Assembly: GCA_903842455.1 (NCBI GenBank)
Contig: CAIMLX010000205.1
Location: forward strand, 1-64,000
Length of the DNA: 64,000 bases
Source: an uncultured Hyphomicrobiales bacterium
GTDB lineage: Bacteria; Pseudomonadota; Alphaproteobacteria; Rhizobiales; Devosiaceae
Direction: 5' to 3'
In this document: piece after piece, positions 18,499-29,528 of the stretch
Position numbering within the stretch: the first letter of the stretch is position 1
Layout: every line of letters starts with the position of its first letter
Notes under the pieces: generated by a model
Databases searched by the model: none
What the model saw: the letters and a program-made list of their open reading frames with translations, nothing else
What the model was told of the DNA's origin: nothing
Program-made: the position numbers and the translations under genes

Positions 18499-19953
18499 AT
18501 GGTCGAGGAACAGGTTGGCTACTCCGGACGGATCGAGCGGCGACGCCATCCGCGACAGGTCTCCAACAGCGCCTCGCTAAGCTGGTCGCTGGCGCTGGCC
18601 GAGGGTGCGGTGGCCAGCCTCGTCATGCTGCTTCCCGCGCTCACCTACCACCTCGTGATGCAGGTGCCGTTCAGCAGCGTGCCCTACGGGCTGTATGCTG
18701 GCTATGCCCTGCTGGTCGGCGCCGTCTACTCCGGCCTCAGTTTTTTCACCGCCGGCAGGTACCTGTCGCGCACGACGCCGGGCCAGTCGATCATCGCCGA
18801 CGCGGCGCTGGGCTGGACCGCCGCCTTCGCGGTGGCGCTGTTTGCGTCCTTCCTCCTCGGCTTTGCCGATGAATTGTCGCGCGTTTCGCTCACCGCCGCC
18901 TACATCATTGGCGTTCCCGTCCTGCTGGTCACCCGCAATGCCGCCTACGCGGCTATGGCGGGACGGATCAGGGAAGGGCGGCTGCAATACCAGAAGGTGG
19001 CGATTGTCGGCGAGCGTACCGACGTCCTGCGGTTCCTGCTGAACGGTCACCTCTTGAAGTCAGGCTATCAGCTGGCGGGAACGCTCTACCTCGAGGATGT
19101 CCGCGACGAGGGTGGCCGCGTCAATGAGGCGGCGCTGGTCGAGTTCGCGCAGCGCTGGCTGGCCCAGGGCGCCGAAAATCTTGTCCTCGTCGGCAGCATC
19201 GGCGATATCGATGGCCTCGAGCGGCTGTCGGCGGCGCTCAAGCGCTTCGCCATCAACGCGGTCTGCGCTCCCGCCACCGAAAACGCGAGTTTCAAGTTCC
19301 TCGACGTCGTGCCGATCGGCCCGAACAACGCCATCCGTTTCCTGCGCAAGCCGATGGGCGATGGCGCGGTGTTCCTGAAGCGCGTCTTCGACCTGTCGGG
19401 CGCCATTGCCGGGCTGGTGCTGCTGGCGCCGCTGTTTGCCGTCGTGGCGCTGTGGATCAAGCTCGACAGCCCCGGGTCGGTCTTCTACCGGCAGGAGCGT
19501 CGCGGCTTCAACGGCGAGACCTTCCACATCTGGAAGTTCCGCTCGATGACAGTGGCCGAGTCCGGCCGGCAGATGACGCAGGTCCGTGCCGGGGACAAGC
19601 GCATCACCCGCATTGGCGCCTTCATCCGCCGCACCTCGATCGACGAGCTGCCTCAGCTGATCAACGTGCTGCGCGGCGAAATGAGCCTCGTCGGCCCGCG
19701 CCCCCATGCCATCATGCACGACGACGAGTTTGGCCATCAGCTGGCGCAGTATGCGCACCGCCAGCGCATCAAGCCCGGCATCACCGGCTGGGCTCAGGTC
19801 AACGGCTTCCGGGGTGAGACCTCTACCATGGAGCAGGTCCAGGGTCGTACCGAGCATGACCTCTACTACGTCGAGAACTGGTCGATCTTTCTCGACTGCT
19901 GGATCGTGCTGCTGACAGTGTTCTCGCCCAAGACGAGACGCAACGCGGTCTGA
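18499..19953 (+). CDS. Undecaprenyl-phosphate sugar phosphotransferase (WbaP/ExoY-type)
   Basis: KRVFDLSGAIAGLVLLAPLF...SVFYRQERRGFNGETFHIWKFRSM...RTSIDELPQLINVLRGEMSLVGPRPHA. Confidence 0.95.
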   Translation: MVEEQVGYSGRIERRRHPRQVSNSASLSWSLALAEGAVASLVMLLPALTYHLVMQVPFSSVPYGLYAGYALLVGAVYSGLSFFTAGRYLSRTTPGQSIIADAALGWTAAFAVALFASFLLGFADELSRVSLTAAYIIGVPVLLVTRNAAYAAMAGRIREGRLQYQKVAIVGERTDVLRFLLNGHLLKSGYQLAGTLYLEDVRDEGGRVNEAALVEFAQRWLAQGAENLVLVGSIGDIDGLERLSAALKRFAINAVCAPATENASFKFLDVVPIGPNNAIRFLRKPMGDGAVFLKRVFDLSGAIAGLVLLAPLFAVVALWIKLDSPGSVFYRQERRGFNGETFHIWKFRSMTVAESGRQMTQVRAGDKRITRIGAFIRRTSIDELPQLINVLRGEMSLVGPRPHAIMHDDEFGHQLAQYAHRQRIKPGITGWAQVNGFRGETSTMEQVQGRTEHDLYYVENWSIFLDCWIVLLTVFSPKTRRNAV

Positions 19954-19967
19954 TCAGTCCGGGTCCG

Positions 19968-20159
19968 TCACTCCGGCCCATCCTCGAGCCAGCGGTCATA
20001 TTCCCGCGCGCGACGATGCTGCTCGAGGGCCCTGAGGTAATATTCATCGTGGCGGCCGTGCGGCCGACCATCCTGTTCCCACAGGAAATACGCGGTCTTG
20101 CGCACCGCTTCGATGAAGTGATCGTCCTCCTCGGGAACCTGGCTTACCTCGTCGCTCAT
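19968..20159 (-). CDS. DUF2934-like small protein
   Basis: MSDEVSQVPEEDDHFIEAVRKTAYFLWEQDGRPHGRHDEYYLRALEQ. Confidence 0.7.
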   Translation of the reverse strand: MSDEVSQVPEEDDHFIEAVRKTAYFLWEQDGRPHGRHDEYYLRALEQHRRAREYDRWLEDGPE

Positions 20160-20439
20160 CGCTGGCCTCGAATGCTCATGCTGGTCAACGCCAGCAGCCG
20201 GTGCCGGTTGCAGCGGTCGTCTGGCACCAACACCGCAGCTACGACGAAAGTCACGTCCCGTTTGGCGCATATGTGCCTTGAACCAAACGCAAATCAGGCC
20301 CAAAGAAATCATTCCTCTGGTTCACCTTCGGGCCAAGTCCGGCCGCCGCATGAGGCGGCGAGGGCGGGCCATTCGCGATGTCGGGATACCCAAATTGAGC
20401 TCGGAAGCTCCACGCAGCGCCTACTCGCCTGGCGATGCA

Positions 20440-22242
20440 ATGATCCATGTTCGTGCCGTGCAGCAAGCCGGGGGACGCACCACCCTGTGGCGCATCATGG
20501 CGCTCACCTGGCGCCACCCGTGGATGGTGATCATCACCATCGCCTCCACCATCATCGCCTCGACCCTCCAACTGGTCGTACCGCGCCTGCTCGGCATGGC
20601 CGTCGACCAGGCGGCCGGCCTGCTCGATGGGGTGAGGGCGGCGGACGCCCTGTGGACCACCGCGCTGGTGCTGTTCGCCGTGTCGGTGGGCCGTGGCATC
20701 TTCACCATGAGCCAGAACTACTATGGCGAAGCGGTCGGCCACCACACCGCCTACGAACTGCGCCTCGCGGTCTACGAGAAGATCCAGCGGCTCAGCTTTT
20801 CCTACCATGACCGGGTGCATACCGGCGACCTGATCACCGTGGGCATGCTCGACCTCGAGGGCGTGCGCATGTTCTTTGCCACCGGCGTGCTGCGCGTCAT
20901 CCTTCTCGGCATCCTGATCGGCGTCGGCGCCGCGATGATGATTTCCACCGACTGGCTGCTGGGCCTCCTGGCGCTCAGCTTCGCGCCGTTCGTGGGGTGG
21001 AGTTCGTCGGTGGCGCAGTTGCGCCTCCGCGCCACCTGGCTGACGCTGCAGGAGAAGCTGCAGAACCTGTCGCGCGTCATGGAAGAAAACCTGGGTGGCA
21101 TCCGGGTGGTGCGGGCCTTTGCGGCCCAGAAGCACGAGATGGACAAATACGACGTCGCTTCCGATGCGGCCCTCAAGCTGACCCATGAGCGCGTGAACAT
21201 CCGCGTGCGGTCCACCTCGATGATGAACTTCTCGTTCCTGCTGTCGATGACCCTGGTGCTCTGGGTCGGCGGCGAGAAGGTCACTTCCGGCGAGATGACC
21301 GTCGGCACGCTCGCCTCGTTCCTCACCTTCATGACCATCCTGCAGATGCCGGTCCGCCAGCTCGGGCTGATGGTCAACTCGTTCGCCCGCGCGTCCACCT
21401 GCGGCAACCGCCTCTTCGACTTCCTCGACCTCGACCTCGAGATCAAGGACGAGCCGGGCGCCAAGCCGCTCAAGGTCACCGAGGGCACGCTGCGCTTCGA
21501 GAACGTCGAGTTCGCCTACCCATCGGCACCGTTCCGCCCGGTACTGTCGGGCGTGTCGTTCGAAGGCCGCAAGGGTGAGACCATCGGCATCGTCGGCAAG
21601 CCGGGCTCGGGCAAGTCGACCATCGCCCACCTCATCCCGCGCTTCTACGACGTCACCGGTGGCCGCGTGACCATCGACGGGCAGGATGTGCGGGCCGTCA
21701 CCCTTGGCAGCCTGCGTCAGGCCGTGGCCGTGGTGCAGCAGGACAGCTTCCTGTTCACCACCAACATCGAGAACAACATCGCCTATGGCGATCCATGGGC
21801 GAAGGAAAGCCGGATCGCCCGGGCGTCGGAGTTCGCGCAGCTCCACAACTACATCATCGGGCTCCCCACAGGTTACGAGACCATCGTGGGCGAACGCGGC
21901 GTGTCGCTCTCGGGCGGCCAGCGCCAGCGCCTGAACATCGCCCGCTCGCTGATGCTGCGCCCCTCCGTGATGGTGTTCGACGACAGTACCGCCGCCGTCG
22001 ATGCCGGCACCGAGCAGCGCATCCGCACCGCGATGAAGCGCTTCGCCAGGGATCGCGTCACCATCATCATCTCGCATCGGCTGAGTTCGCTGATGCACGC
22101 CGACCAGATCATGTTCATCGACGAGGGCAGGATCGTCGAGCGCGGGACCCATGCCGAGCTGCTCGAACTCGGCGGCCGCTACCGGGCACTCTACGACCTG
22201 CAGGTGAAGCCTGGCGACGACGCCCTGGAGGCTGCAGAATGA
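20440..22242 (+). CDS. ABC transporter ATP-binding protein/permease
   Basis: Six-TM exporter domain, GKPGSGKST Walker A, LSGGQRQRLNIARSL signature; start trimmed to MIHVRAV. Confidence 0.9.
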   Translation: MIHVRAVQQAGGRTTLWRIMALTWRHPWMVIITIASTIIASTLQLVVPRLLGMAVDQAAGLLDGVRAADALWTTALVLFAVSVGRGIFTMSQNYYGEAVGHHTAYELRLAVYEKIQRLSFSYHDRVHTGDLITVGMLDLEGVRMFFATGVLRVILLGILIGVGAAMMISTDWLLGLLALSFAPFVGWSSSVAQLRLRATWLTLQEKLQNLSRVMEENLGGIRVVRAFAAQKHEMDKYDVASDAALKLTHERVNIRVRSTSMMNFSFLLSMTLVLWVGGEKVTSGEMTVGTLASFLTFMTILQMPVRQLGLMVNSFARASTCGNRLFDFLDLDLEIKDEPGAKPLKVTEGTLRFENVEFAYPSAPFRPVLSGVSFEGRKGETIGIVGKPGSGKSTIAHLIPRFYDVTGGRVTIDGQDVRAVTLGSLRQAVAVVQQDSFLFTTNIENNIAYGDPWAKESRIARASEFAQLHNYIIGLPTGYETIVGERGVSLSGGQRQRLNIARSLMLRPSVMVFDDSTAAVDAGTEQRIRTAMKRFARDRVTIIISHRLSSLMHADQIMFIDEGRIVERGTHAELLELGGRYRALYDLQVKPGDDALEAAE

Positions 22243-24146
22243 CCGAAGCCGCGCTCAACACCGACGACGAAAGCGAAGACCGCCGCCGCCGCCCGCCGCG
22301 CGCCGTGGTCGGCTCCTCGCTCGACAAGGAAGAGGAGATCTTCGGCAAGGTCTACGACCCCAAGATCGTCCGTCGCATCTGGGCCTTCGTAAAGCCCTAC
22401 CAGAAGCAGATCTACATCTCGGTCGCCGCGGTGCTGATCTTCACGCTCACCCAGCTCGCCCTGCCGCTGATCATCCGCTTCGCCATCGACAACGGCATGA
22501 CGGCGGGCGGCGGCGGCCGTACGGTGCTGCTGTGGGCCATCGTCGGCTTCTTCGCCACCATCCTCATCAACTACGCAGCGAGCTACGTGCAGGAAACGGT
22601 GGTCGGCAAGGCCGCCGAAAACGTGCTGTTCGACATGCGGCGCGCCATGTTCAGGCACCTGCAGCACGTCTCGCTGAGCTGGATGGACAAGACCGAGGTC
22701 GGTCGCCTGATGTCGCGCCTGATGGGCGACGTGAACTCGATGCAGGAGTTCCTCGAAACCTCGGTGCTGTCGGTCGGCGACATCGTGCTGCTGTTCGGCA
22801 TCATCGGCGTGCTGCTGTGGCTCGATCCGATGCTCGGCCTCGTCACCATGGCGACCATGCCGATCCTGTTCATCGTCCGGCTGTTCTGGCTGCCGCCGGC
22901 CAAGCAGAGCTTCATGGACGCGCACCACACCAACTCGGCCGCCAACGGTGCGCTCGCTGAAGGCATCAACGGCGTCCGCACCGTGCAGAGCCTCGATCGT
23001 CAGCAGGTGAACTTCCACCTCTACGAGGAAAAGGCCCACTCGAACCTCCGCAACCACCTGCGCGCCGCCAAGTTCGCCCAGGTGATGGTGCCGATCGTCG
23101 ATACGCTCACCGGCATCTCGATGGCCACCGTCATCGTGCTCGGCGGCCAGATGGTGCTCGGGCGCCAGCTTGACGTCGGCGTCATGGTGGCGTTCCTGTT
23201 CTACATCCAGCGCTTCTTCGATCCCATCCGCTCGCTGACCATGCAGTATTCGGTGTTCCAGCGGGCCATGAGCTCGGGCCAGCGCATCACCGAAGTGCTC
23301 GACGTGCCGGTCTCCATCGCCGACAAGCCGGACGCGCAGACGCTGACCTACGACATGGATGGCTCGGTCGAGTTCAAGGATGTCACCTTCGGCTATCGCA
23401 AGGGCCAGCCGGTGCTGAAGAATGTCAGCTTCCGCGTCAACCCGGGCGAGACGGTCGCGCTTGTCGGCCCAACCGGCTCGGGCAAGTCGAGCTGCATGTC
23501 GCTCGTCCACCGCTTCTACGACGTCTGGGAGGGTTCGGTGACGGTGGGCGGCCACGACGTCCGCGACGTGACCCAGGAGTCGCTCGGCGACCAGGTGGCC
23601 ATGGTGCTGCAGGAGCCGTTCCTGTTCACCGGCACGGTGCTCGAGAACATCCGCTACCACAAGACATCAGCCACCCGCGAGCAGGTGGTCGATGCCGCCA
23701 AGGCCGTCGGCGCACACGATTTCATTGTCTCGATGGCCGATGGCTACGATACCAAGATCGAGCAGCGCGGCGGCAACCTGTCGCTCGGCCAGCGCCAGCT
23801 GATCAGCTTCGCCCGGGCCCTGGTGGCCGATGCGAAAATCCTCGTCCTCGACGAGGCGACGGCGAACATCGACAGCTACACCGAGATGCTGATCCAGAAG
23901 GCGCTGCGAAAACTCCTCGAAGGCCGCACCGGCCTCGTCATCGCGCACCGCCTCGCCACCATCCGCGGCGCCGACCGCATCATCGTGCTGCAGAACGGCG
24001 AGATGCTGGAATCGGGCAACCACGACCAGCTGATGCAGAAGCAGGGCCTCTACTCCAAGCTCTACACCATGAACTACTCAAGCTTCGACGACCTGCCCGA
24101 AAGCGCCGAGGACCAGGCCGCGACGGCGGTGGGCAAGGCGACCTAA
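22239..24146 (+). CDS. ABC transporter ATP-binding protein/permease
   Basis: ATGA overlap with preceding gene; GPTGSGKSS Walker A, LSLGQRQLISFARALVADAKILVLDEAT. Confidence 0.92.
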   Translation: MTEAALNTDDESEDRRRRPPRAVVGSSLDKEEEIFGKVYDPKIVRRIWAFVKPYQKQIYISVAAVLIFTLTQLALPLIIRFAIDNGMTAGGGGRTVLLWAIVGFFATILINYAASYVQETVVGKAAENVLFDMRRAMFRHLQHVSLSWMDKTEVGRLMSRLMGDVNSMQEFLETSVLSVGDIVLLFGIIGVLLWLDPMLGLVTMATMPILFIVRLFWLPPAKQSFMDAHHTNSAANGALAEGINGVRTVQSLDRQQVNFHLYEEKAHSNLRNHLRAAKFAQVMVPIVDTLTGISMATVIVLGGQMVLGRQLDVGVMVAFLFYIQRFFDPIRSLTMQYSVFQRAMSSGQRITEVLDVPVSIADKPDAQTLTYDMDGSVEFKDVTFGYRKGQPVLKNVSFRVNPGETVALVGPTGSGKSSCMSLVHRFYDVWEGSVTVGGHDVRDVTQESLGDQVAMVLQEPFLFTGTVLENIRYHKTSATREQVVDAAKAVGAHDFIVSMADGYDTKIEQRGGNLSLGQRQLISFARALVADAKILVLDEATANIDSYTEMLIQKALRKLLEGRTGLVIAHRLATIRGADRIIVLQNGEMLESGNHDQLMQKQGLYSKLYTMNYSSFDDLPESAEDQAATAVGKAT

Positions 24147-24246
24147 GGCCGGCGCAACCGGCCATATGCGTCACCACACGTATGTATAGTTCCGGCTGCG
24201 CAGTCTGATTCTTCGTGCCCTTCTGTATTGGGGCATGGAGGGTAAG

Positions 24247-25825
24247 ATGAACCGAAGAGAGATATTCCGGGTTGCTGGCGCCGCTGCCGCTGCGAGTGTT
24301 GCCTATCCTGCAGGCGCGCTTGCTCAGGATCCTGCACAGGCGCTGCAGGAGGGGGCTTATTACCCCCTTAGCGATAAGGTACGGCAGGATTTCGAGGAGT
24401 TGCTGGCTCGACAGGAATCTAAGGCGACCGCTTTTGGCTTTCGCGAGGCGGAGCGCGTTCCGGTCGATACACTGGACCGTTACCTGATGTGGTCCCTCTA
24501 CGCGATGGACGCCACGGCGACCGACCATGTTCCCACCAATCCCGACATCCCGGAGCCTCCGCAACGGTTCGGCAACCAGTTGGGGCCGCATCGCTCGGCG
24601 CGGGCCATGGCCATCGCGCATGTGGCTATGTTCGAGGCCATGAATGCCGTCACGCCGCGCTACACATCATATGTGGGGCAGCCCGCCGTCAGCGCGCCGG
24701 TCAGCATGGATGCGGCCATCGCCTGGGCGGCGCATGATGCGCTCATTGCGCTCTGCCCGTTCCAGCAGTCACGCATCTCGGCTTTGCTGGCGGACGATCT
24801 CATCCGCATTCCCGGCTATCAGGCTGATCCTGTTCTCGCCGCGCGCTCGCGCGACCTGGGCAAGAATGCCGCCGCTGCGATCGTCGCGCTGCGTGCCAAT
24901 GACGGCTCGGCGCACCGGGAGCCCGAGGTCGGGGTCGACTTCACGCCACTCGGGACGCCCGGGGCGTGGGCCATCGATCCAATATTCTCGACCACGGTGG
25001 CGTTGGGCGCGCGCTGGCGGGAGGTGACGCCATTCGTGCTGATGTCGGCCGACCAGTTCCGGCCCATGCCGCCACCCGCCCTCGACACGCCGGGCCTATG
25101 CGGCCGCCTACAACGAGGTGAAGCGTATGGGGGGTGATCCCGAGAAGGGTACCGCGACCGAGCGGCGCGACTTCGAGGCGTTCGAGGGCCTGTTCTGGGC
25201 TTTTGACGGCACGCCGGGCCTCTGCGCCCCGCCGCGGCTCTACAACAAGATCGCCCACGACGTGGCCATTCAGAAGGGCATGCGCGATCCTCTCGACATG
25301 GCCCGCCTCCTGGCCGTGCTCAATGTCGCCATGGCCGATGCGGCGATTTCCGCATGGGAGGCGAAGTGGGAATATCAGTTCTGGCGCCCAGTGACCGCCA
25401 TCCGCCAGGCCGACGCCACGCTCAACCCCGATACGGTCGCCGATCCGGACTACACGCCGCTCGGGGCTCCTGCCACCAACGGTCGTGGGCCGAACTTCAC
25501 CCCGCCATTCCCTGCTTATCCGTCAGGACATGCGGTCTTTGGCGGGGCTATGGCGCAGGTGCTGCGCAACTACTATCCCGACGAGGCCGAGCAGTATTTC
25601 ACCTTCGTGTCGGACGAGTACAACGGCCAGAACCTCGGCGTTGGTGACACAGCCCCGCGGCCCCGCATGCCCCAGTCGTTCGTCTCCTTCGCCCATGCGG
25701 AGTATGTCAACGCCCGCAGCCGTATCTTCCTCGGCATCCATTTCAACTTCGATGCATCCGCGGGTATCGAACAGGGCAAGCAGATCGGTCAGTTCGTGGT
25801 GGACAACGCTTTCCGTCCGGTCTGA
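24247..25825 (+). pseudogene. Vanadium-dependent haloperoxidase-like protein split by an apparent +1 frameshift near 25092-25094
   Basis: ORFs 24235..25137 and 25118..25825 encode consecutive halves; removing one G from GGG at 25092-25094 joins ...PPALDTPAYAAAYNEVKRMGG...; PSGHAVFGG and SRIFLGIHFNFD motifs. Confidence 0.8.
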
Positions 25826-25849
25826 GCAACGGCACGTGCAGTGCGCAGA

Positions 25850-25886
25850 AGACGTCTCCGTGTCCGGCCCGACACGGAGACGTTTC
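25850..25886 (+). terminator. Intrinsic terminator-like hairpin
   Basis: ACGTCTCCGTGTC-CGGCCC-GACACGGAGACGT perfect 13-bp stem followed by TTCTT. Confidence 0.75.
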
Positions 25887-25955
25887 TTCCTCGGCGGATA
25901 GCGCGTCTGCGGACCTTTGGCAGCCGGCGGCACCGAATCCCTGTACCCCTACGGG

Positions 25956-26873
25956 ATGAACACCCCCATCTTCCCCGCGCCCCTCCGCCCCGGCGACCTC
26001 ATTCGTTTCGTCTCGCCCGCCAGCAGCCCGACGCGGGATGATGTCGAGGCCAGCGCCGATCTCCTTCGGGACATGGGCTACGTCGTCGATTATGGCCGCA
26101 ACGCCTTCAACAAGCTCAACTACCTCGCTGGCACCGACGACGAGCGCCTCGCGGACCTCGGCGAGGCCATGCGTGACCCGAAGGTCCGCGCCATCTTCGC
26201 CACCAAGGGCGGCAAGGGCTCCTACCGCATCGCCGAGCGCCTCGATTTCGATGCCGCCCGGCGCGACCCGAAGTTCCTCGTGGGGTTCTCCGACATCACG
26301 GCGCTCCACCTGGCGATGTTGCGGCATGGGGCAGGGGGCAGCGTGCACGGTGCCCTGCGCGGCGACCTCCGCGACAGCAGCGGCAGCGCCCATGGCCCAT
26401 CGCTCACCGAACTGCTGACCGCCAGTGGTCCGGTTAGCATCGCCGCCCAGTCCGGCGAACCCACGGCTGCGCTCAGCAATGGCCGCTCCGCCATCGGCCC
26501 GCTGATCGGCGGCAACCTCGACATGGTCACCACCTGCGCCGGCTGGGCCTTGCCGCCGCTCGATGGCGCCATCCTGCTACTCGAGGCCGTCGGCATGTTT
26601 CTCGGGGCGATCGACCGGCAACTCACCCTGCTGCGCAAGGGCGGGCACCTCGATGGCGTCGCCGGCATTGCCCTCGGGCAGTTCACCGACATCAACCCCT
26701 CAGGCAGCTGGACCATCGTCGACCTGCTCCGCCAGCACTTCGAACCCCTCGACGTCCCCATCCTCGGTGGCTTGCCGCTCGGCCATGGCGAAAACTCGGA
26801 GAGCTTTCCGCTTGGCTACCTGACCCGGCTCGACGGGGCAGCGGGCACGCTCACCGCGCGCATGGCTCCGTGA
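25956..26873 (+). CDS. LD-carboxypeptidase (S66 family)
   Basis: RPGDLIRFVSPASSPTRDDV...GKGSYRIAERLD...KFLVGFSDITALHLAM...GPLIGGNLDMV. Confidence 0.92.
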   Translation: MNTPIFPAPLRPGDLIRFVSPASSPTRDDVEASADLLRDMGYVVDYGRNAFNKLNYLAGTDDERLADLGEAMRDPKVRAIFATKGGKGSYRIAERLDFDAARRDPKFLVGFSDITALHLAMLRHGAGGSVHGALRGDLRDSSGSAHGPSLTELLTASGPVSIAAQSGEPTAALSNGRSAIGPLIGGNLDMVTTCAGWALPPLDGAILLLEAVGMFLGAIDRQLTLLRKGGHLDGVAGIALGQFTDINPSGSWTIVDLLRQHFEPLDVPILGGLPLGHGENSESFPLGYLTRLDGAAGTLTARMAP

Positions 26874-26980
26874 CCATCGTACGGCTATCGCGCGGCGCGG
26901 TTTTTCGCTAACTCGTGCCGCTCCATACGCATGTCACCAGCCGCGCCCATAGTGGCGGTTGAAACCGGACGCCCAATCGC

Positions 26981-28603
<1,623 letters not shown>

Positions 28604-28625
28604 TCATTTTTCAAGGAGGAACCTC

Positions 28626-29465
28626 ATGGCGGCACTACCGCACCACACGCTCAACGACGGCACCACACTGCCGGCCGTCGGCCTCGGCACCTACGCCCTG
28701 CGCGGCATCCCCGGCGCCGCCTCGATGGCCGATGCGCTGAGGGCAGGATACCGCCTGCTCGATTCCGCCGTGAACTATGAGAACGAAGGCGCCGTCGGCA
28801 ATGCCGTCCGGATGTCGGGCGTGCCGCGCGAGGAGATCCGCGTTACCTCGAAGCTCCCCGGCCGCCACCACAAGAAGCCCAATGTCACCTGGGCCATCGA
28901 GGAATCGCTGCTGCGCTCCGGCCTCGACTATCTCGACCTCTACCTGATCCACTGGCCCAACCCGAGCCAGCAGCTGTTCGTCGAAGCCTGGGAAGGCATG
29001 ATCGAAGCCCGCGAGCGCGGTCTCGTCCGCTCCATCGGCGTCTCCAACTTCCTGCCCGAGCATCTCGACGAGCTGATCGCCAAAACCGGCGTCACCCCCA
29101 GCGTCAACCAGGTCGAGCTCCACCCCTATTTCAACCAGCCCGAGCAGCGCGCCGCCGACAAGGCCCGCGGCATCCTCACCCAGGCCTGGACCCCCATCGG
29201 CAAGGGCACCGCGCTCCTCACCGAAGCGCCGGTCGTCGCCGCCGCTGAAAAGCACGGTCGCACCCCGGCGCAGGTCGTGCTGCGCTGGCACTTCCAGCTC
29301 GGCGTGCTGCCGATCCCGAAATCCGCCAACGCCGCCCGCCAGGCCGAAAACCTGGATATCACCGGCTTCGCACTCGACGACGCCGACATGGCCGCCATCG
29401 GCACGCTCACCCGCGCCGACGGCCGCCTGTTCGACGGCGACCCGCGCACGCACGAAGAGTTCTGA
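28626..29465 (+). CDS. Aldo/keto reductase
   Basis: AAGGAGG Shine-Dalgarno; VGLGTYAL, DYLDLYLIHWPNP, SIGVSNF, PIPKSAN motifs. Confidence 0.95.
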   Translation: MAALPHHTLNDGTTLPAVGLGTYALRGIPGAASMADALRAGYRLLDSAVNYENEGAVGNAVRMSGVPREEIRVTSKLPGRHHKKPNVTWAIEESLLRSGLDYLDLYLIHWPNPSQQLFVEAWEGMIEARERGLVRSIGVSNFLPEHLDELIAKTGVTPSVNQVELHPYFNQPEQRAADKARGILTQAWTPIGKGTALLTEAPVVAAAEKHGRTPAQVVLRWHFQLGVLPIPKSANAARQAENLDITGFALDDADMAAIGTLTRADGRLFDGDPRTHEEF

Positions 29466-29484
29466 GCGGTAACAAGATTACGTC

Positions 29485-29515
29485 TTGAAGCTCTAGCGGC
29501 TAGAGGTTGTATGTG
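29485..29515 (+). promoter_or_regulatory. Candidate MerR-family-type promoter
   Basis: TTGAAG-N19-TATGTG with dyad CTCTAG-CGG-CTAGAG in the long spacer. Confidence 0.6.
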
Positions 29516-29528
29516 AGGGGCTCCTGAT

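Noticed and set aside
20251-22152. 633 aa minus-strand ORF opposite the first ABC exporter
   Set aside because: His/Asp/Arg-rich shadow frame; ABC signature motifs are on the plus strand.
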